Positions 54,100-63,401 are shown, numbered from the stretch's first letter. The stretch: DNA of 64,000 nucleotides from Spirochaetota bacterium (GCA_016214035.1 JACRPF010000001.1:62001-126000); one strand, 5' to 3'. Translations and numbers: made by a program. Notes: generated by a model not told the origin, from the sequence alone.

Positions 54100-57000
54100 T
54101 CATTTTTTATCAATTTTATATAAATACGTCTCTCCCGCCTTCAGATCAAACTCGACCGCCGTTCCGCGCACCGGAGTTCCGGGTCTGCCGATCGGCGTGA
54201 AGACGGCATCGTGCTTCCAGCGCACCGGACGCACGCCCGATTCCAACGGATGCAGCATGAGAAAATTCTGCCCGACCTCGACAACCGTACCGGGCTTGGT
54301 AACACGCCATGCGCCGGCGTACCGGGCGAGCACCGCTATCATCTCCCGCGAAAGCAGCCGCGTACCGATGAACACCGATTTCCAAGTGCCGTTATCCTTC
54401 ACCGCCATGCCGGGTTTTTCAGCGTCCGCATATGCGGCAAGCATTGTCGCCGCGGGGTCTGCGGGAACAATCGTATACTGCTGTTCTGTCTTGATGCCTT
54501 CACGCTTCGCGTTGAATTCCTTCGCTTGACCGATCTCGCCGGGGCCGCCGCTTATCAGCTGAAAACCCGCCGAGCCGCTCAGTACTTTTACCGCAAGGAC
54601 GTTCACTCCTTTTTTCAACCGTAGTGTAAACCGGTGATCATTGACCGAATACTCGCCTTTTCCGTTTCCTTTTTCCATGGTATTGTACACCGGCACTCCG
54701 TTCACATACCAGGACATCCACCAGTCGGCGCCGGAGCCCATCTCGATATCACAATCGCTGTCGCTCATCATCTCCGTCATCACCCACGCGCCGACGCCTT
54801 CCCTGGCGCTCACACCGAGCGTCTTTGCAAGATCGATGATGCCGTTCACGGTGATCACGTTCGCATCGATGCGCCGTCCCGCGATGGACATCGCTGCCGG
54901 AATGGAACGCAATTCGCTGACCGGATCAGCATCCGTTTTTGCGATAGGTCCATAGACGCGCCATGTACGCGGCCACGCAACAGCATCGGTTGTTTTTTTC
55001 GAAGCTTTCCATTCGACCAGCGGGTGTGATGTATCATAGACCCCGGTGAATACCGGTACCGTTTCAGCCGGCACCAGTTTCATCCCCGCAGCTTTTTCAG
55101 TTGCGGCGGACGACATCCGTGACTGCGCATATCCCGTGTCGTGCAGAAAAACAATAACTGCGCCGTCTTTTTTTATTTTTTCAATCGCCTCGATGTTCCG
55201 CGGATTCAGATCGAGCGCATTCTGAAATATATACAGCTTCGCCGGCGGTATCTTTCCGTCACGAAGGTCCGCCATATGCCACTGACCGTACGGTGTGCCG
55301 CTGGCAAGGAATTCATTCTGCTGCAGCTGAATCCAAATCCAGGGAAGCGTCGCAAGACCGCTCCGCGCGAAATCGATGCTCTTTTCATCATAGATGAGCG
55401 CCACATCCTGCATGGGCTGAGACACCGTCGAGGGCTTCACCCATCGCGCCGTATCGACAAGGAATTTCATTTCATCGATTATCTCCGGGGCGTCAAAGCT
55501 GTATGCCGGTCCGAACACATGATTCCAGAGTACGCCCGCGCCGGTGGCCCACATGTGCGAAATCTCACGCCGCCACATGGCCGTAAGCATACCGATGTTC
55601 TCGGCATGTCCCATGGACAACGCACCGGCGCTTATGCCGGTTGCGACAGCGCCCGTTTTCGGCGGCGGCTGCAGATACGTGGGATGGTCGAGGTCAACGC
55701 AGAATATCTTCCCGTTCGCCGCCATCGAGGCAAGATAGGCGTTGATACCGCCAAGATTCGGCGGTATGCGCTGATTGTATGACGCCTGATGCAGAAAAAA
55801 ATCAAGATTCGCGCTGTGATTCGCCTCCTCAACATGTGAGGAATCACGGCGCGCCTGACTCTCCCCGACGCATGCGCCTACGATGACCGGCCGAGTTGCG
55901 CCGGACTTTATCGTCTTAGCCCAATAATCTATCAGAGACTGACGGGCATCGGTCTGGAATCGTTTCCAATCCATCGCCTGCCGTTCCTTGACCGGATCGT
56001 GGAACGTCGCCCCGCCGACAAGATCGGACGGCGGCGGCGGTTCGACGTCATCAAACGACCGAATGCTTTTCCCCCACGCCCCGGACACTGCTGCCGGCGT
56101 GCCGTACTTGGCGGCGATATATTTTTTCCATGCCTTGCGTCCCGCGGGACTGTAATCCCCCCACAGCTCCGTTTTACTCGCCAGAAATCCGTTGGGCATA
56201 TTCCAGTGATAGAGCTGCGCGTCCTGTCCGCCGCCGATGAGATATCCGACGACCGCGTTTCCCGGAACGAGTTTCTCGATATCGGCGATGAGATTGGTGA
56301 GCATAGCGGCAATCTCGTCGCGGAACACCTCGGAGTGAAACGACCAGAACGTGCGGTGCATCTGACCCGGCCCCGGAACGGTGATGCCGTTCGTAAATCC
56401 CATGGTATGCGATTCGCCGTACGCGTACTCGCCGCGCTCATTCTGAAGACATTCACCGGGATGTTCCGACGGCCACTCCGCATACGGATCTATCCACAGC
56501 CACAGTATTATCTTCGCGTTCGAATTTCCCTGCAAAGGACGCCAGAGCATTTTTTCAAGATCGGCTGCATCGTACCTGTCCTTTCCGGTCCAATAGGGTT
56601 TCATATAGACATTGGCGTGCCAACCATGCCCGGACTTTTCCGACGCGAACCCGAGATTGAGCTGCACATTGATGATGTCCATGCCCGCCTTGAAATACGG
56701 CTGTATGTTTATCTGTTTATACGGCCCGAGCATCCATACATCGCCGCCGTACATAATGGAAGGTTTACCATTGATCTCAAGCACCGGGGCTTCTCCCGCA
56801 CGCTGCGTGACCCGCGCCGTTTGCGGTCCCCGTGTCTTTATCGCGCTGATGAGCTCATCACTCACCGGAGCAACAGCTTCCGGCACGCGCGCTATTTTTC
56901 CCGCCACATTCGTACCGGCGGTAGTCGCCGCTGCAACCGCTGACGACCACGGCACTCCCGCGATTATCTCACTCGCGGCGAGCGCGCGCGGCCACACGCG

Positions 57001-58206
57001 GATGTCGTCGATATCTCCGTTAAACCAGAATGCGTACTTCGGGCTCGCGGGGTTCGCCACACCGACAGCGGCTTCATAGGGATATTGAAACACCGTGCCG
57101 GTAAATTTCGTCTCACCGGCGGCCTCGCCGTCGACATAGAGACTGACCTTACCGGCAGCCGCGTCAAACACACCGGTAATGCGATGCCACGCTCCGGGAT
57201 CATACGTCTTTTTCGAGACAGCGGTAAACCCCGTCTTATCCGTATTGTAGATGCCGAAATAGAAATGCCGGTCGCTGTCGTATCCCAGATCGTTATGAAA
57301 ACCTTTGCGTCCGAATATCGTAGCGCGTATTACGGGAACGGCTGCCGGTTTTGCCCATGCCTCGAACGTGACACTCGATTCGAGCTTCGGCAGCGGAACG
57401 ATACGATAGCCTGTTGCGCCGTCAAAACGAAGACCTTTGCCGGTCTTCCCGGCAACGCCCGCAACATTGCCTATGGCCTCGGCACCGGGTCCGTCGTTAA
57501 AATCCCATGCGGCAACCGGAGGAGCGCTCACCGGCTGACCCGTCGTGTTCGCATTATCGGTTTCAGGTTTTGCTTCCGCGCCGCCGATCTCGCTCTCTGA
57601 AAGCACCGAGTTCCACACGCGTATATCGTCGATATCACCGTTGAACCAGAACGCATACTTCGGGCTGTTCGGATTCGCCGCACCGATGGCGGCTTCCTTA
57701 TTATACGCAAACACGGTACCGGTAAATTTTGTTTCTCCGGCAAGTTCTCCATCCACATACAACCGGACCTTTCCGGCAGCCGCATCGAACACGCCGGTAA
57801 TGCGATGCCACTCGCCGGGAGCATACGTCTTCTTCGAGACAGCGGTGAACCCCGCTTTCTCCGTATTGTAAATACCGAAGTAGAAATGCTGATCACTGTC
57901 ATAACCCAGGTCGTTATGAAAACCGCGGCGGCCGAATATCGTCGCGCGCAATGCGGGAACGGCTGCCGGTTTTGCCCACGCCTCGAAGGTGAAGCCCGCA
58001 TTAAACTCCGGCACCGGAACGGTGAGCGAACCCGTTGCGCCGTCGAACCGAAGACCCTTGCCGGTCTTTCCCGCAACGCTTTCTACGGAGCCGGTAACCC
58101 CGGCGCCGGGGCCGTCATTGAAATCCCATGTGACAGCCGGGGGCACTGCAAACAGCACGGGAATCATTATAGCAATAATCAGGGTGACATGAACATTGAT
58201 GCGCAT
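54100..58206 (-). CDS. Giant secreted LamG-LamG-GH42-like TIM-barrel protein, 1368 aa
   Basis: Signal peptide (MRINVHVTLIIAIMIPVLFAVP), then two nearly identical LamG domains (about 25-205 and 232-412) produced by a 621-bp intragenic duplication. A beta-galactosidase-like TIM barrel (about 465-760) contains GDVWMLGPYKQINIQPYFKAGMD, ILWLWIDPYAEWP and VVGYLIGGGQDAQLYHWN. In related proteins the last motif has Glu, but here position 664 is Gln, so the acid/base residue may be lost. A Rossmann-like/trimerisation domain follows (about 930-1050), then a C-terminal jellyroll (about 1090-1240). GGAGGTTT precedes the ATG. Exported; carbohydrate target unknown. First gene of an operon with the GH32/43-like gene. 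Confidence 0.8.
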   Translation of the reverse strand: MRINVHVTLIIAIMIPVLFAVPPAVTWDFNDGPGAGVTGSVESVAGKTGKGLRFDGATGSLTVPVPEFNAGFTFEAWAKPAAVPALRATIFGRRGFHNDLGYDSDQHFYFGIYNTEKAGFTAVSKKTYAPGEWHRITGVFDAAAGKVRLYVDGELAGETKFTGTVFAYNKEAAIGAANPNSPKYAFWFNGDIDDIRVWNSVLSESEIGGAEAKPETDNANTTGQPVSAPPVAAWDFNDGPGAEAIGNVAGVAGKTGKGLRFDGATGYRIVPLPKLESSVTFEAWAKPAAVPVIRATIFGRKGFHNDLGYDSDRHFYFGIYNTDKTGFTAVSKKTYDPGAWHRITGVFDAAAGKVSLYVDGEAAGETKFTGTVFQYPYEAAVGVANPASPKYAFWFNGDIDDIRVWPRALAASEIIAGVPWSSAVAAATTAGTNVAGKIARVPEAVAPVSDELISAIKTRGPQTARVTQRAGEAPVLEINGKPSIMYGGDVWMLGPYKQINIQPYFKAGMDIINVQLNLGFASEKSGHGWHANVYMKPYWTGKDRYDAADLEKMLWRPLQGNSNAKIILWLWIDPYAEWPSEHPGECLQNERGEYAYGESHTMGFTNGITVPGPGQMHRTFWSFHSEVFRDEIAAMLTNLIADIEKLVPGNAVVGYLIGGGQDAQLYHWNMPNGFLASKTELWGDYSPAGRKAWKKYIAAKYGTPAAVSGAWGKSIRSFDDVEPPPPSDLVGGATFHDPVKERQAMDWKRFQTDARQSLIDYWAKTIKSGATRPVIVGACVGESQARRDSSHVEEANHSANLDFFLHQASYNQRIPPNLGGINAYLASMAANGKIFCVDLDHPTYLQPPPKTGAVATGISAGALSMGHAENIGMLTAMWRREISHMWATGAGVLWNHVFGPAYSFDAPEIIDEMKFLVDTARWVKPSTVSQPMQDVALIYDEKSIDFARSGLATLPWIWIQLQQNEFLASGTPYGQWHMADLRDGKIPPAKLYIFQNALDLNPRNIEAIEKIKKDGAVIVFLHDTGYAQSRMSSAATEKAAGMKLVPAETVPVFTGVYDTSHPLVEWKASKKTTDAVAWPRTWRVYGPIAKTDADPVSELRSIPAAMSIAGRRIDANVITVNGIIDLAKTLGVSAREGVGAWVMTEMMSDSDCDIEMGSGADWWMSWYVNGVPVYNTMEKGNGKGEYSVNDHRFTLRLKKGVNVLAVKVLSGSAGFQLISGGPGEIGQAKEFNAKREGIKTEQQYTIVPADPAATMLAAYADAEKPGMAVKDNGTWKSVFIGTRLLSREMIAVLARYAGAWRVTKPGTVVEVGQNFLMLHPLESGVRPVRWKHDAVFTPIGRPGTPVRGTAVEFDLKAGETYLYKIDKK
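57000..57520 (-). repeat. LamG copy 2 of an intragenic duplication
   Basis: High nucleotide identity to 57621-58141, offset 621 bp (207 codons). Encodes the second LamG domain. Confidence 0.8.
57621..58141 (-). repeat. LamG copy 1 of an intragenic duplication
   Basis: High nucleotide identity to 57000-57520, same reading frame. Confidence 0.8.
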
Positions 58207-58232
58207 AGAAACCTCCGGTACGGGATGATATC

Positions 58233-58261
58233 AATATACGCGACATCTGCGGTTTCGTAAA
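58233..58261 (-). promoter_or_regulatory. Promoter of the LamG/GH42-like operon
   Basis: Minus-strand TTTACG (58256-58261), 17-nt spacer, TATATT (58233-58238). The -35 is weak, as expected of an activator-dependent promoter. Confidence 0.5.
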
Positions 58262-58278
58262 TGGATAAAACGGAAATG

Positions 58279-58306
58279 ATTTGCATTATCAGCTGAAATG
58301 CCGCAT
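58279..58306 (-). promoter_or_regulatory. Proposed AraC operator upstream of the LamG/GH42-like gene
   Basis: On the minus strand ATGCGG (58301-58306), 15 nt, TGCAAAT (58279-58285), then 17 nt to the -35. The same arrangement occurs at 61292-61320. Confidence 0.55.
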
Positions 58307-58329
58307 CAGCGACAGCACTTCAGCACTGT

Positions 58330-61224
58330 TCACCGCTCCGCATACACCCGCACTTCCCCCAATCCGAAATTACCGCCGTTACCGTCGGTCTTGCTTACAC
58401 TGATAAAACGGAACGGTTTTCCGTCCGGCAGCAGAACCTTCCAGAGCTCGCCGAACGGCGCGGCGTCCCGTCCGATGCTGCCGAGTATGACCGCATCTTT
58501 CATGTCGGGGTCGTTACTTCCGCGCACCGCGATATTGCGCCGTATCGCCTCATTATCCCACGACACCCTGAAGCATATCTGAATTTCCGAGACCGGCATT
58601 TCGGCACCGAGATCGATAGTTGCCGAGCCCAGTTTGTCTCCGCCGCCCGGCACCCACTCGGAATTGAATTTCCCGTCGGTGACATTGTCCGCCTTGAAGG
58701 ACGTATTATACATACTCGATACGGTCACCGGTTTTTTGAGTGCGATGTTCTCACGCACCGGCGGCGTCACTCCGGTCACGAGCGGCGGCACGATGATGAA
58801 CGGCACGCCGTCGCGCGGCGATGAGACCGGCCCGGGCTCCGTGCTGCCGTCTGCCGGCGCGTTCTCACGGGTGAACAAGATCCGGTCGAAGAACCATCCG
58901 GTGATGCGTCCCGTTATCTTCAGGTCATACACCCCGGCTTCAGGTACGCTCACGTCGAGCGGTTTTCCCGATGCGGCTGTTATCCAGGCGAATTCCTTTC
59001 TGCATGTCACCGGGCCGATGTCACGTCCGGCAAAGGAGACCAGTGCGTGCGCCTCCTTGTCGGAATCACCTTTGCCGCGAAGACAGATGCGGTACGTACC
59101 CGGCGTGATCACTTTTATCCGGTAGCTGAGCGTCGGCAATTCGGTGAACGCCGTGCCGCGTTCATACACGGGTTTATTCGCCATGAGCACATGCTTTGAT
59201 GCAAACCCGTCGAACCATCCGTGCACGCCCACAAAACTGAACGCACAGCGCTCGAGTCCCGTATACTCCGCATAATCGCGCGCGTCGATGATGACCGAAC
59301 CGTTCTCCTCGAGAAACGGCGTCTGATACACCGAACGGTCGACTGCCGGCGTGCCGGGTTCGAACATAAGCGCGGCGGGATGTTTCAGTCCGGATGTCCG
59401 TATCACCGGCTGCGGTTCGGCGGGAAGTGGCGGCAGTGCGTCAAGCAGATGCCGGTATTCCGGTTCAAGCCCTGACGCTGCAATGACGGCACGCGCATCT
59501 TCGGGCCACACCCGGTCGGGGCATATCACCACGTTCGATATGACGACATTCTGCGGCTTGTAGTTCACCGCATTGCCGGTTGTCGTATACGTATTTTCAA
59601 TCAGGATGTCGCTGTTGCCGTTCAAATTGAAAACGGCATGGTCGCCGCGGCAGAGTTCGATCACATTGCCGATGTCGTGATAGCCGGCGCTGCCTTCATC
59701 ATGATACAATGCCGCGGTGTTGAAAGACGTGAAGGCATTCCCCACGTAGTTCGAACGGTATCCGGAACCGATGCTGCGGCTGAGCGAATAAATGGCCGCG
59801 CCGTCAACGCATTTCCGGTTGAAGTCGAATATGCGGTTCGCTTCGACGATAGTCCTTTGTGACAGCGTATTCTTCGAGCTCCATCCCCAGCCCACGGAAA
59901 CGGCCGTGTAATCCGCACCACGTATGTCATTGTGCGCTATCGTCGTGTCTTCGCTGTAGAGCACCGAAATGGCCGCCGAACCGTGATACTCTTTTCCTGT
60001 CTCGCGGAGCACATTATTCGCTATGACGACGCGTTTTGCCGCAGACCCCGCGTCCTTCTTTGTCGTCCCGATGTTCACCGCCGCCGCCGCGATATCGCAG
60101 AACACATTCCCGCGAATGATGATGCCGGATACATTGCTGCTGAAGTTGACCGCCGATTTCCCGGAATGGATGAACGTGCAGTTCTCGATGACGATATTAC
60201 TCACGCCGCTGCCGGATACCATTGCCGGAAGGATATAGGACTCAGACCCGCCTGCACCCACCATCACGGTGGTCTGCGTGGGTGCGCATCCCTCCATGTC
60301 CGGCTGCGTCCAGGTGTCATACTGAAACGTGATGCCGTCAAAACGGATATTGCATACCGGGCCGTCGCTGCCGCCTTCAAACCGTATGAACGTTTCGGCT
60401 GACGGGACGATGCAGACGGCGGTGTTCAGCGGCACATCACGCGGCGGCTTGCAGTAGAGATAGTTCTCACGACGGTCAAAATACCAGCTGCCGGGAGCGT
60501 CGATGAACTCCGGTGCATTATCGAGAAACATATATCCTTTCAGGTTCATCTCGAAATTGAATTTATACAGATAGTAATACAGAAATGGTTTTCGGATTTT
60601 CAGATATGACCACTCACCCGCCGCGGAGATGCCGTCAACGGGGATCATATAGGTCCGCCAGTTGACGTTCTGACGCACCAGCAAGTCCTCCGGATGCCCG
60701 ACGGCGCGGATATCGGCGCTGCGGACCACGAAGGCGTCCCTGTCTTCGCTCATCCCGAAAAGCTGCAGCGGTCCTGAATGCGCACGCCGCATCCGCACAC
60801 CGTTGATATAGAACTGGCGCGTGTTTTCTATCAGCGGCACATGCGCCCGGTATATGCCGTCCTTCCACGGCTTCCACCCGGTCACCTGAATGCCGCCGTC
60901 GAATACCGGCCGCTCGCCGGGATATGCGGCATACGCAACCGTACGCACCGGACTGCCGTCCCCGGGGCCGAACACGACGGTTTTTTCACAACGGTATGTT
61001 CCGCCGCGCAGATAGACGATGATATCACCGGTGCCGGTTTCAGACCTGAGCATCGTGCGGACTTCGTTCCGCGCGCGTTCGAGTGTCTTAAACGGCAGCG
61101 TTCTGCCGTCTGCGACATCTGAACCTTCCGGCGAGATGATGACGGCATTTTTTGCCGCCGCAGCGGCGTCAGCCATATTCACCATACATACTGCGGCGAT
61201 AAACATAGAAACATGAAAACGCAT
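58330..61224 (-). CDS. Secreted right-handed beta-helix protein with C-terminal discoidin-like domain, 964 aa
   Basis: Signal peptide (RFHVSMFIAAVCMVNMADAAAA). A parallel beta-helix (about 25-600) opens like the DUF1565/PbH1 family (ISPEGSDVADGRTLPFKTLERARNEVR, VYLRGGTYRCEKTVVFG) and has coil repeats (SNIVIENCTFIHSGKSAVNF, SGIIIRGNVFCDIAAAAV). Next come beta-sandwich domains (about 660-830) and an F5/8-type C domain (about 840-964: NIALKKPVTVSS, TDGKFNSEWVPGG, IDLGAEMPVSEIQI) that binds galactosides or similar glycans. Start ATG 61224 follows GGAGG. Probable extracellular polysaccharide lyase/epimerase or binding protein. Its promoter carries the proposed AraC operator. Confidence 0.8.
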   Translation of the reverse strand: MRFHVSMFIAAVCMVNMADAAAAAKNAVIISPEGSDVADGRTLPFKTLERARNEVRTMLRSETGTGDIIVYLRGGTYRCEKTVVFGPGDGSPVRTVAYAAYPGERPVFDGGIQVTGWKPWKDGIYRAHVPLIENTRQFYINGVRMRRAHSGPLQLFGMSEDRDAFVVRSADIRAVGHPEDLLVRQNVNWRTYMIPVDGISAAGEWSYLKIRKPFLYYYLYKFNFEMNLKGYMFLDNAPEFIDAPGSWYFDRRENYLYCKPPRDVPLNTAVCIVPSAETFIRFEGGSDGPVCNIRFDGITFQYDTWTQPDMEGCAPTQTTVMVGAGGSESYILPAMVSGSGVSNIVIENCTFIHSGKSAVNFSSNVSGIIIRGNVFCDIAAAAVNIGTTKKDAGSAAKRVVIANNVLRETGKEYHGSAAISVLYSEDTTIAHNDIRGADYTAVSVGWGWSSKNTLSQRTIVEANRIFDFNRKCVDGAAIYSLSRSIGSGYRSNYVGNAFTSFNTAALYHDEGSAGYHDIGNVIELCRGDHAVFNLNGNSDILIENTYTTTGNAVNYKPQNVVISNVVICPDRVWPEDARAVIAASGLEPEYRHLLDALPPLPAEPQPVIRTSGLKHPAALMFEPGTPAVDRSVYQTPFLEENGSVIIDARDYAEYTGLERCAFSFVGVHGWFDGFASKHVLMANKPVYERGTAFTELPTLSYRIKVITPGTYRICLRGKGDSDKEAHALVSFAGRDIGPVTCRKEFAWITAASGKPLDVSVPEAGVYDLKITGRITGWFFDRILFTRENAPADGSTEPGPVSSPRDGVPFIIVPPLVTGVTPPVRENIALKKPVTVSSMYNTSFKADNVTDGKFNSEWVPGGGDKLGSATIDLGAEMPVSEIQICFRVSWDNEAIRRNIAVRGSNDPDMKDAVILGSIGRDAAPFGELWKVLLPDGKPFRFISVSKTDGNGGNFGLGEVRVYAER

Positions 61225-61245
61225 AGATCCTCCGTGTTCGTCATC

Positions 61246-61274
61246 AGTATAGAGCATCATGTGCCGGCGGTCAA
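61246..61274 (-). promoter_or_regulatory. Promoter of the beta-helix/discoidin gene
   Basis: Minus-strand TTGACC (61269-61274), 17-nt spacer, TATACT (61246-61251). Confidence 0.6.
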
Positions 61275-61291
61275 TGTATAATCCGGCCGAT

Positions 61292-61320
61292 ATTTGCACT
61301 TTTTGGAATGCACACCGCAT
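61292..61320 (-). promoter_or_regulatory. Proposed AraC operator upstream of the beta-helix/discoidin gene
   Basis: On the minus strand ATGCGG (61315-61320), 16 nt, TGCAAAT (61292-61298), then 17 nt to the -35. The ATGCGG end touches the -35 of the divergent araC promoter (61320-61325), so binding could also autoregulate that gene. Confidence 0.55.
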
Positions 61321-61347
61321 TGACAGGCACCGCCCGCATTATATGAT
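61320..61347 (+). promoter_or_regulatory. Promoter of the AraC gene at 61357
   Basis: TTGACA (61320-61325), 16-nt spacer, TATGAT (61342-61347). Transcription is predicted near 61354, about 3 nt before the ATG. Confidence 0.6.
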
Positions 61348-61356
61348 GAACGTATC

Positions 61357-62196
61357 ATGCGAAAGAAAAAACTGAACGGCGGACATGCGGACACCTTCAG
61401 CATACACGTGCGCAGCGCCGGCCGCGCGATACTCGACTCCGGATATAACCATCCGCTGTTCGTCTCAGCCGACCATGATCTTCATTACACCACCAAAGGA
61501 CGGGGAACGATATTCATCAACGGCACCGGATATCCGGTAACCGCGGGCGATATCGTCATCGTACGCCCGGGGGAATCGTTCCGGGTCACGGCGGATGACG
61601 GCCTGCTCGAGCGCTTCTACATACATTTTGATAGTACGTCATCGTCCGGACCGGAACCGCTTCTTGCGCGGCGATTCATGGTTGCCGACCTCAACGAAAC
61701 ACATATGCTGTGCACGCGCATCGTCAAAGAAAAACTCGCCGGCGATATCCATGCACGGGCCATGTGCGGCGCATTACTCACTGAACTGCTCGTCCCGCTG
61801 CTGCGCAATTCCCGAAAGAGCACCGACGGCGGCATCAGCCCGCAGGTACGGAAAAATCTCGAGCGGCTGCAGCAGGTGCGTGAACATCTGAAGCAGCACT
61901 GCACCGCACAGGTGAGCCGCCGCGAACTTGAAGACATCGCGCAGCTCAGCATCAATCACCTTGAACGGCTGTTCAAGGCGTTCAGCGGCTACACACCGCA
62001 TCAGTATCAGCTGAAATGCCGCATCGACCGCGCCCGGGAATTGTTCATCGCCGGCGGGAGGACCATAACGGAAATTGCGGCGATGACCGGCTACAGCGGT
62101 CTGCACAAGTTCAGTGATTCATTCAGGAAATGGACCGGCATGCGTCCGTCGGAATACATCAAACGCGTGAATCCCGAGATAATCGACCGGAACTAG
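61357..62196 (+). CDS. AraC-family regulator with N-terminal cupin, 279 aa
   Basis: N-terminal cupin (about 15-115: ADHDLHYTTKGRGTIFINGT, VTAGDIVIVRPGESFRVT, LLERFYIHFD) senses a sugar in related proteins. The C-terminal two-HTH domain is at about 170-275: VSRRELEDIAQLSINHLERLFKAFSGYTPHQY and TITEIAAMTGYSGLHKFSDSFRKWTGMRPSEYI. No Shine-Dalgarno precedes the ATG, and the promoter above places transcription at the start codon, so the message is probably leaderless or nearly so. Divergent from the beta-helix gene and upstream of a Gfo/Idh gene; it is the likely regulator of the surrounding carbohydrate genes. Confidence 0.9.
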   Translation: MRKKKLNGGHADTFSIHVRSAGRAILDSGYNHPLFVSADHDLHYTTKGRGTIFINGTGYPVTAGDIVIVRPGESFRVTADDGLLERFYIHFDSTSSSGPEPLLARRFMVADLNETHMLCTRIVKEKLAGDIHARAMCGALLTELLVPLLRNSRKSTDGGISPQVRKNLERLQQVREHLKQHCTAQVSRRELEDIAQLSINHLERLFKAFSGYTPHQYQLKCRIDRARELFIAGGRTITEIAAMTGYSGLHKFSDSFRKWTGMRPSEYIKRVNPEIIDRN

Positions 62197-62210
62197 CGGT
62201 ACGCGCTAAG

Positions 62211-62246
62211 GTGATTTCGGGTAAATGAATAGTGATTACGGGTAAA
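62211..62246 (+). repeat. Two 15-bp direct repeats 21 bp apart upstream of the Gfo/Idh gene
   Basis: GTGATTTCGGGTAAA (62211-62225) and GTGATTACGGGTAAA (62232-62246) differ at one position. A 21-bp period (two helical turns) is typical for AraC-type binding sites; the second copy abuts the likely -35 region of the Gfo/Idh promoter (candidate -10 near 62262-62271). Confidence 0.6.
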
Positions 62247-62320
62247 GACTTCAACGCCGTTTATGCATATTTTCCCTGTACACGGACGATCGATAGACAG
62301 TCCGTGACAGGAGATAATCC

Positions 62321-63379
62321 ATGGAACCCGTACGTATCGGCATCATCGGCTGCGGCGTCATCGGCACCGGCTCCCATCTTCCGGAAGCGGCTGATTCAAA
62401 ACTCGTGACGGTTACGGCCGTCGCCGACATCATCGAAGAACGCGTAAAAAATGCCGCCGGGCGTTTTAACATTCAAAAGACATACGCGAGCGGAGATGAA
62501 CTCATCGACGACCCGTCGATAGAAGCCGTCGTACTTGCAATGCCGGCGGGTGACCGGTTCGCGCTTGCGCGCCGTGCTCTTGCAAAGAAAAAACATGTGC
62601 TTCTGGAAAAACCGGCGGTGCGGACGCTTGCGGAAATGCGGACGCTCATGGCGGAACGGGGCGACCGCGTCGTCGCCTGCTGTTCACCGCGTTTTCTTGC
62701 GGCGCCCTCGGCACAGGCGGCGCGTCAGTGCGTGAGCGAAGGCACGCTCGGCGACCTTCGCGTGGTGCGCGCCCGCGCGGTGCTCGCCGCGGGACCTGCG
62801 CCGAAGAATCCGCCGCCTCCCTGGCGCGTAAGCCATGAACGCAACGGCGGCGGCATACTCGTCAACTGGGGCTGCTACGACCTCGATTATCTGTTCGGCA
62901 TCACCGGCTGGAAGCTCAGGCCCGAACGCGTATCCGCCAAAGTATGGCCGCTCGCGGAACATCTTAAAAGCCGGGTGGACCCGTGTTCCGATGCGGAGAA
63001 CCATTTCGCCGCGCTCATCCATTGTCAGAACGGAACGGTCATCAGCTTTGAACGGGGCGAATTCGTCTCGGCGGCAACCGATCAGGCGTGGCAGATACTC
63101 GGCAGCAAAGGGTCGCTTCGCATGCACATGCTCGCGGGCAGGAACAAGGAGCTCTATCTCGACCGCTCATCGGCGGATGGCGTAGCAACCGATGTCATCT
63201 GGCGCGGCGACGAAGAGAAATTGCAGAACACGCGCTATGTCCTTGAGGATTTTGCAACTGCCATACGGACCGGGTCAACGCCGCTCACACCGCTTGAGCA
63301 TTCGCTCATCCTTCAGCAGATCACCGATGCCGTGTATGCATCGGCGCGTGAAGGCCGCGAGATAGTCATCGAACGATAA
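62321..63379 (+). CDS. Gfo/Idh/MocA-family NAD(P)-dependent oxidoreductase, 352 aa
   Basis: N-terminal Rossmann fold with GIIGCGVIGTG (7-17) and EKP (96-98, the conserved Lys of the family). The C-terminal alpha/beta domain carries NWGCYDLDYLFGITG (Asp/Tyr) and catalytic His-containing stretches. It oxidises or reduces cyclic polyols or sugar derivatives; the substrate is unknown. AGGAG precedes the ATG. Followed 22 bp later by a sugar isomerase gene on the same strand, so they form an operon, probably under AraC control. Confidence 0.88.
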   Translation: MEPVRIGIIGCGVIGTGSHLPEAADSKLVTVTAVADIIEERVKNAAGRFNIQKTYASGDELIDDPSIEAVVLAMPAGDRFALARRALAKKKHVLLEKPAVRTLAEMRTLMAERGDRVVACCSPRFLAAPSAQAARQCVSEGTLGDLRVVRARAVLAAGPAPKNPPPPWRVSHERNGGGILVNWGCYDLDYLFGITGWKLRPERVSAKVWPLAEHLKSRVDPCSDAENHFAALIHCQNGTVISFERGEFVSAATDQAWQILGSKGSLRMHMLAGRNKELYLDRSSADGVATDVIWRGDEEKLQNTRYVLEDFATAIRTGSTPLTPLEHSLILQQITDAVYASAREGREIVIER

Positions 63380-63401
63380 ACAAATACAAAAGGAGTTCTC
63401 T

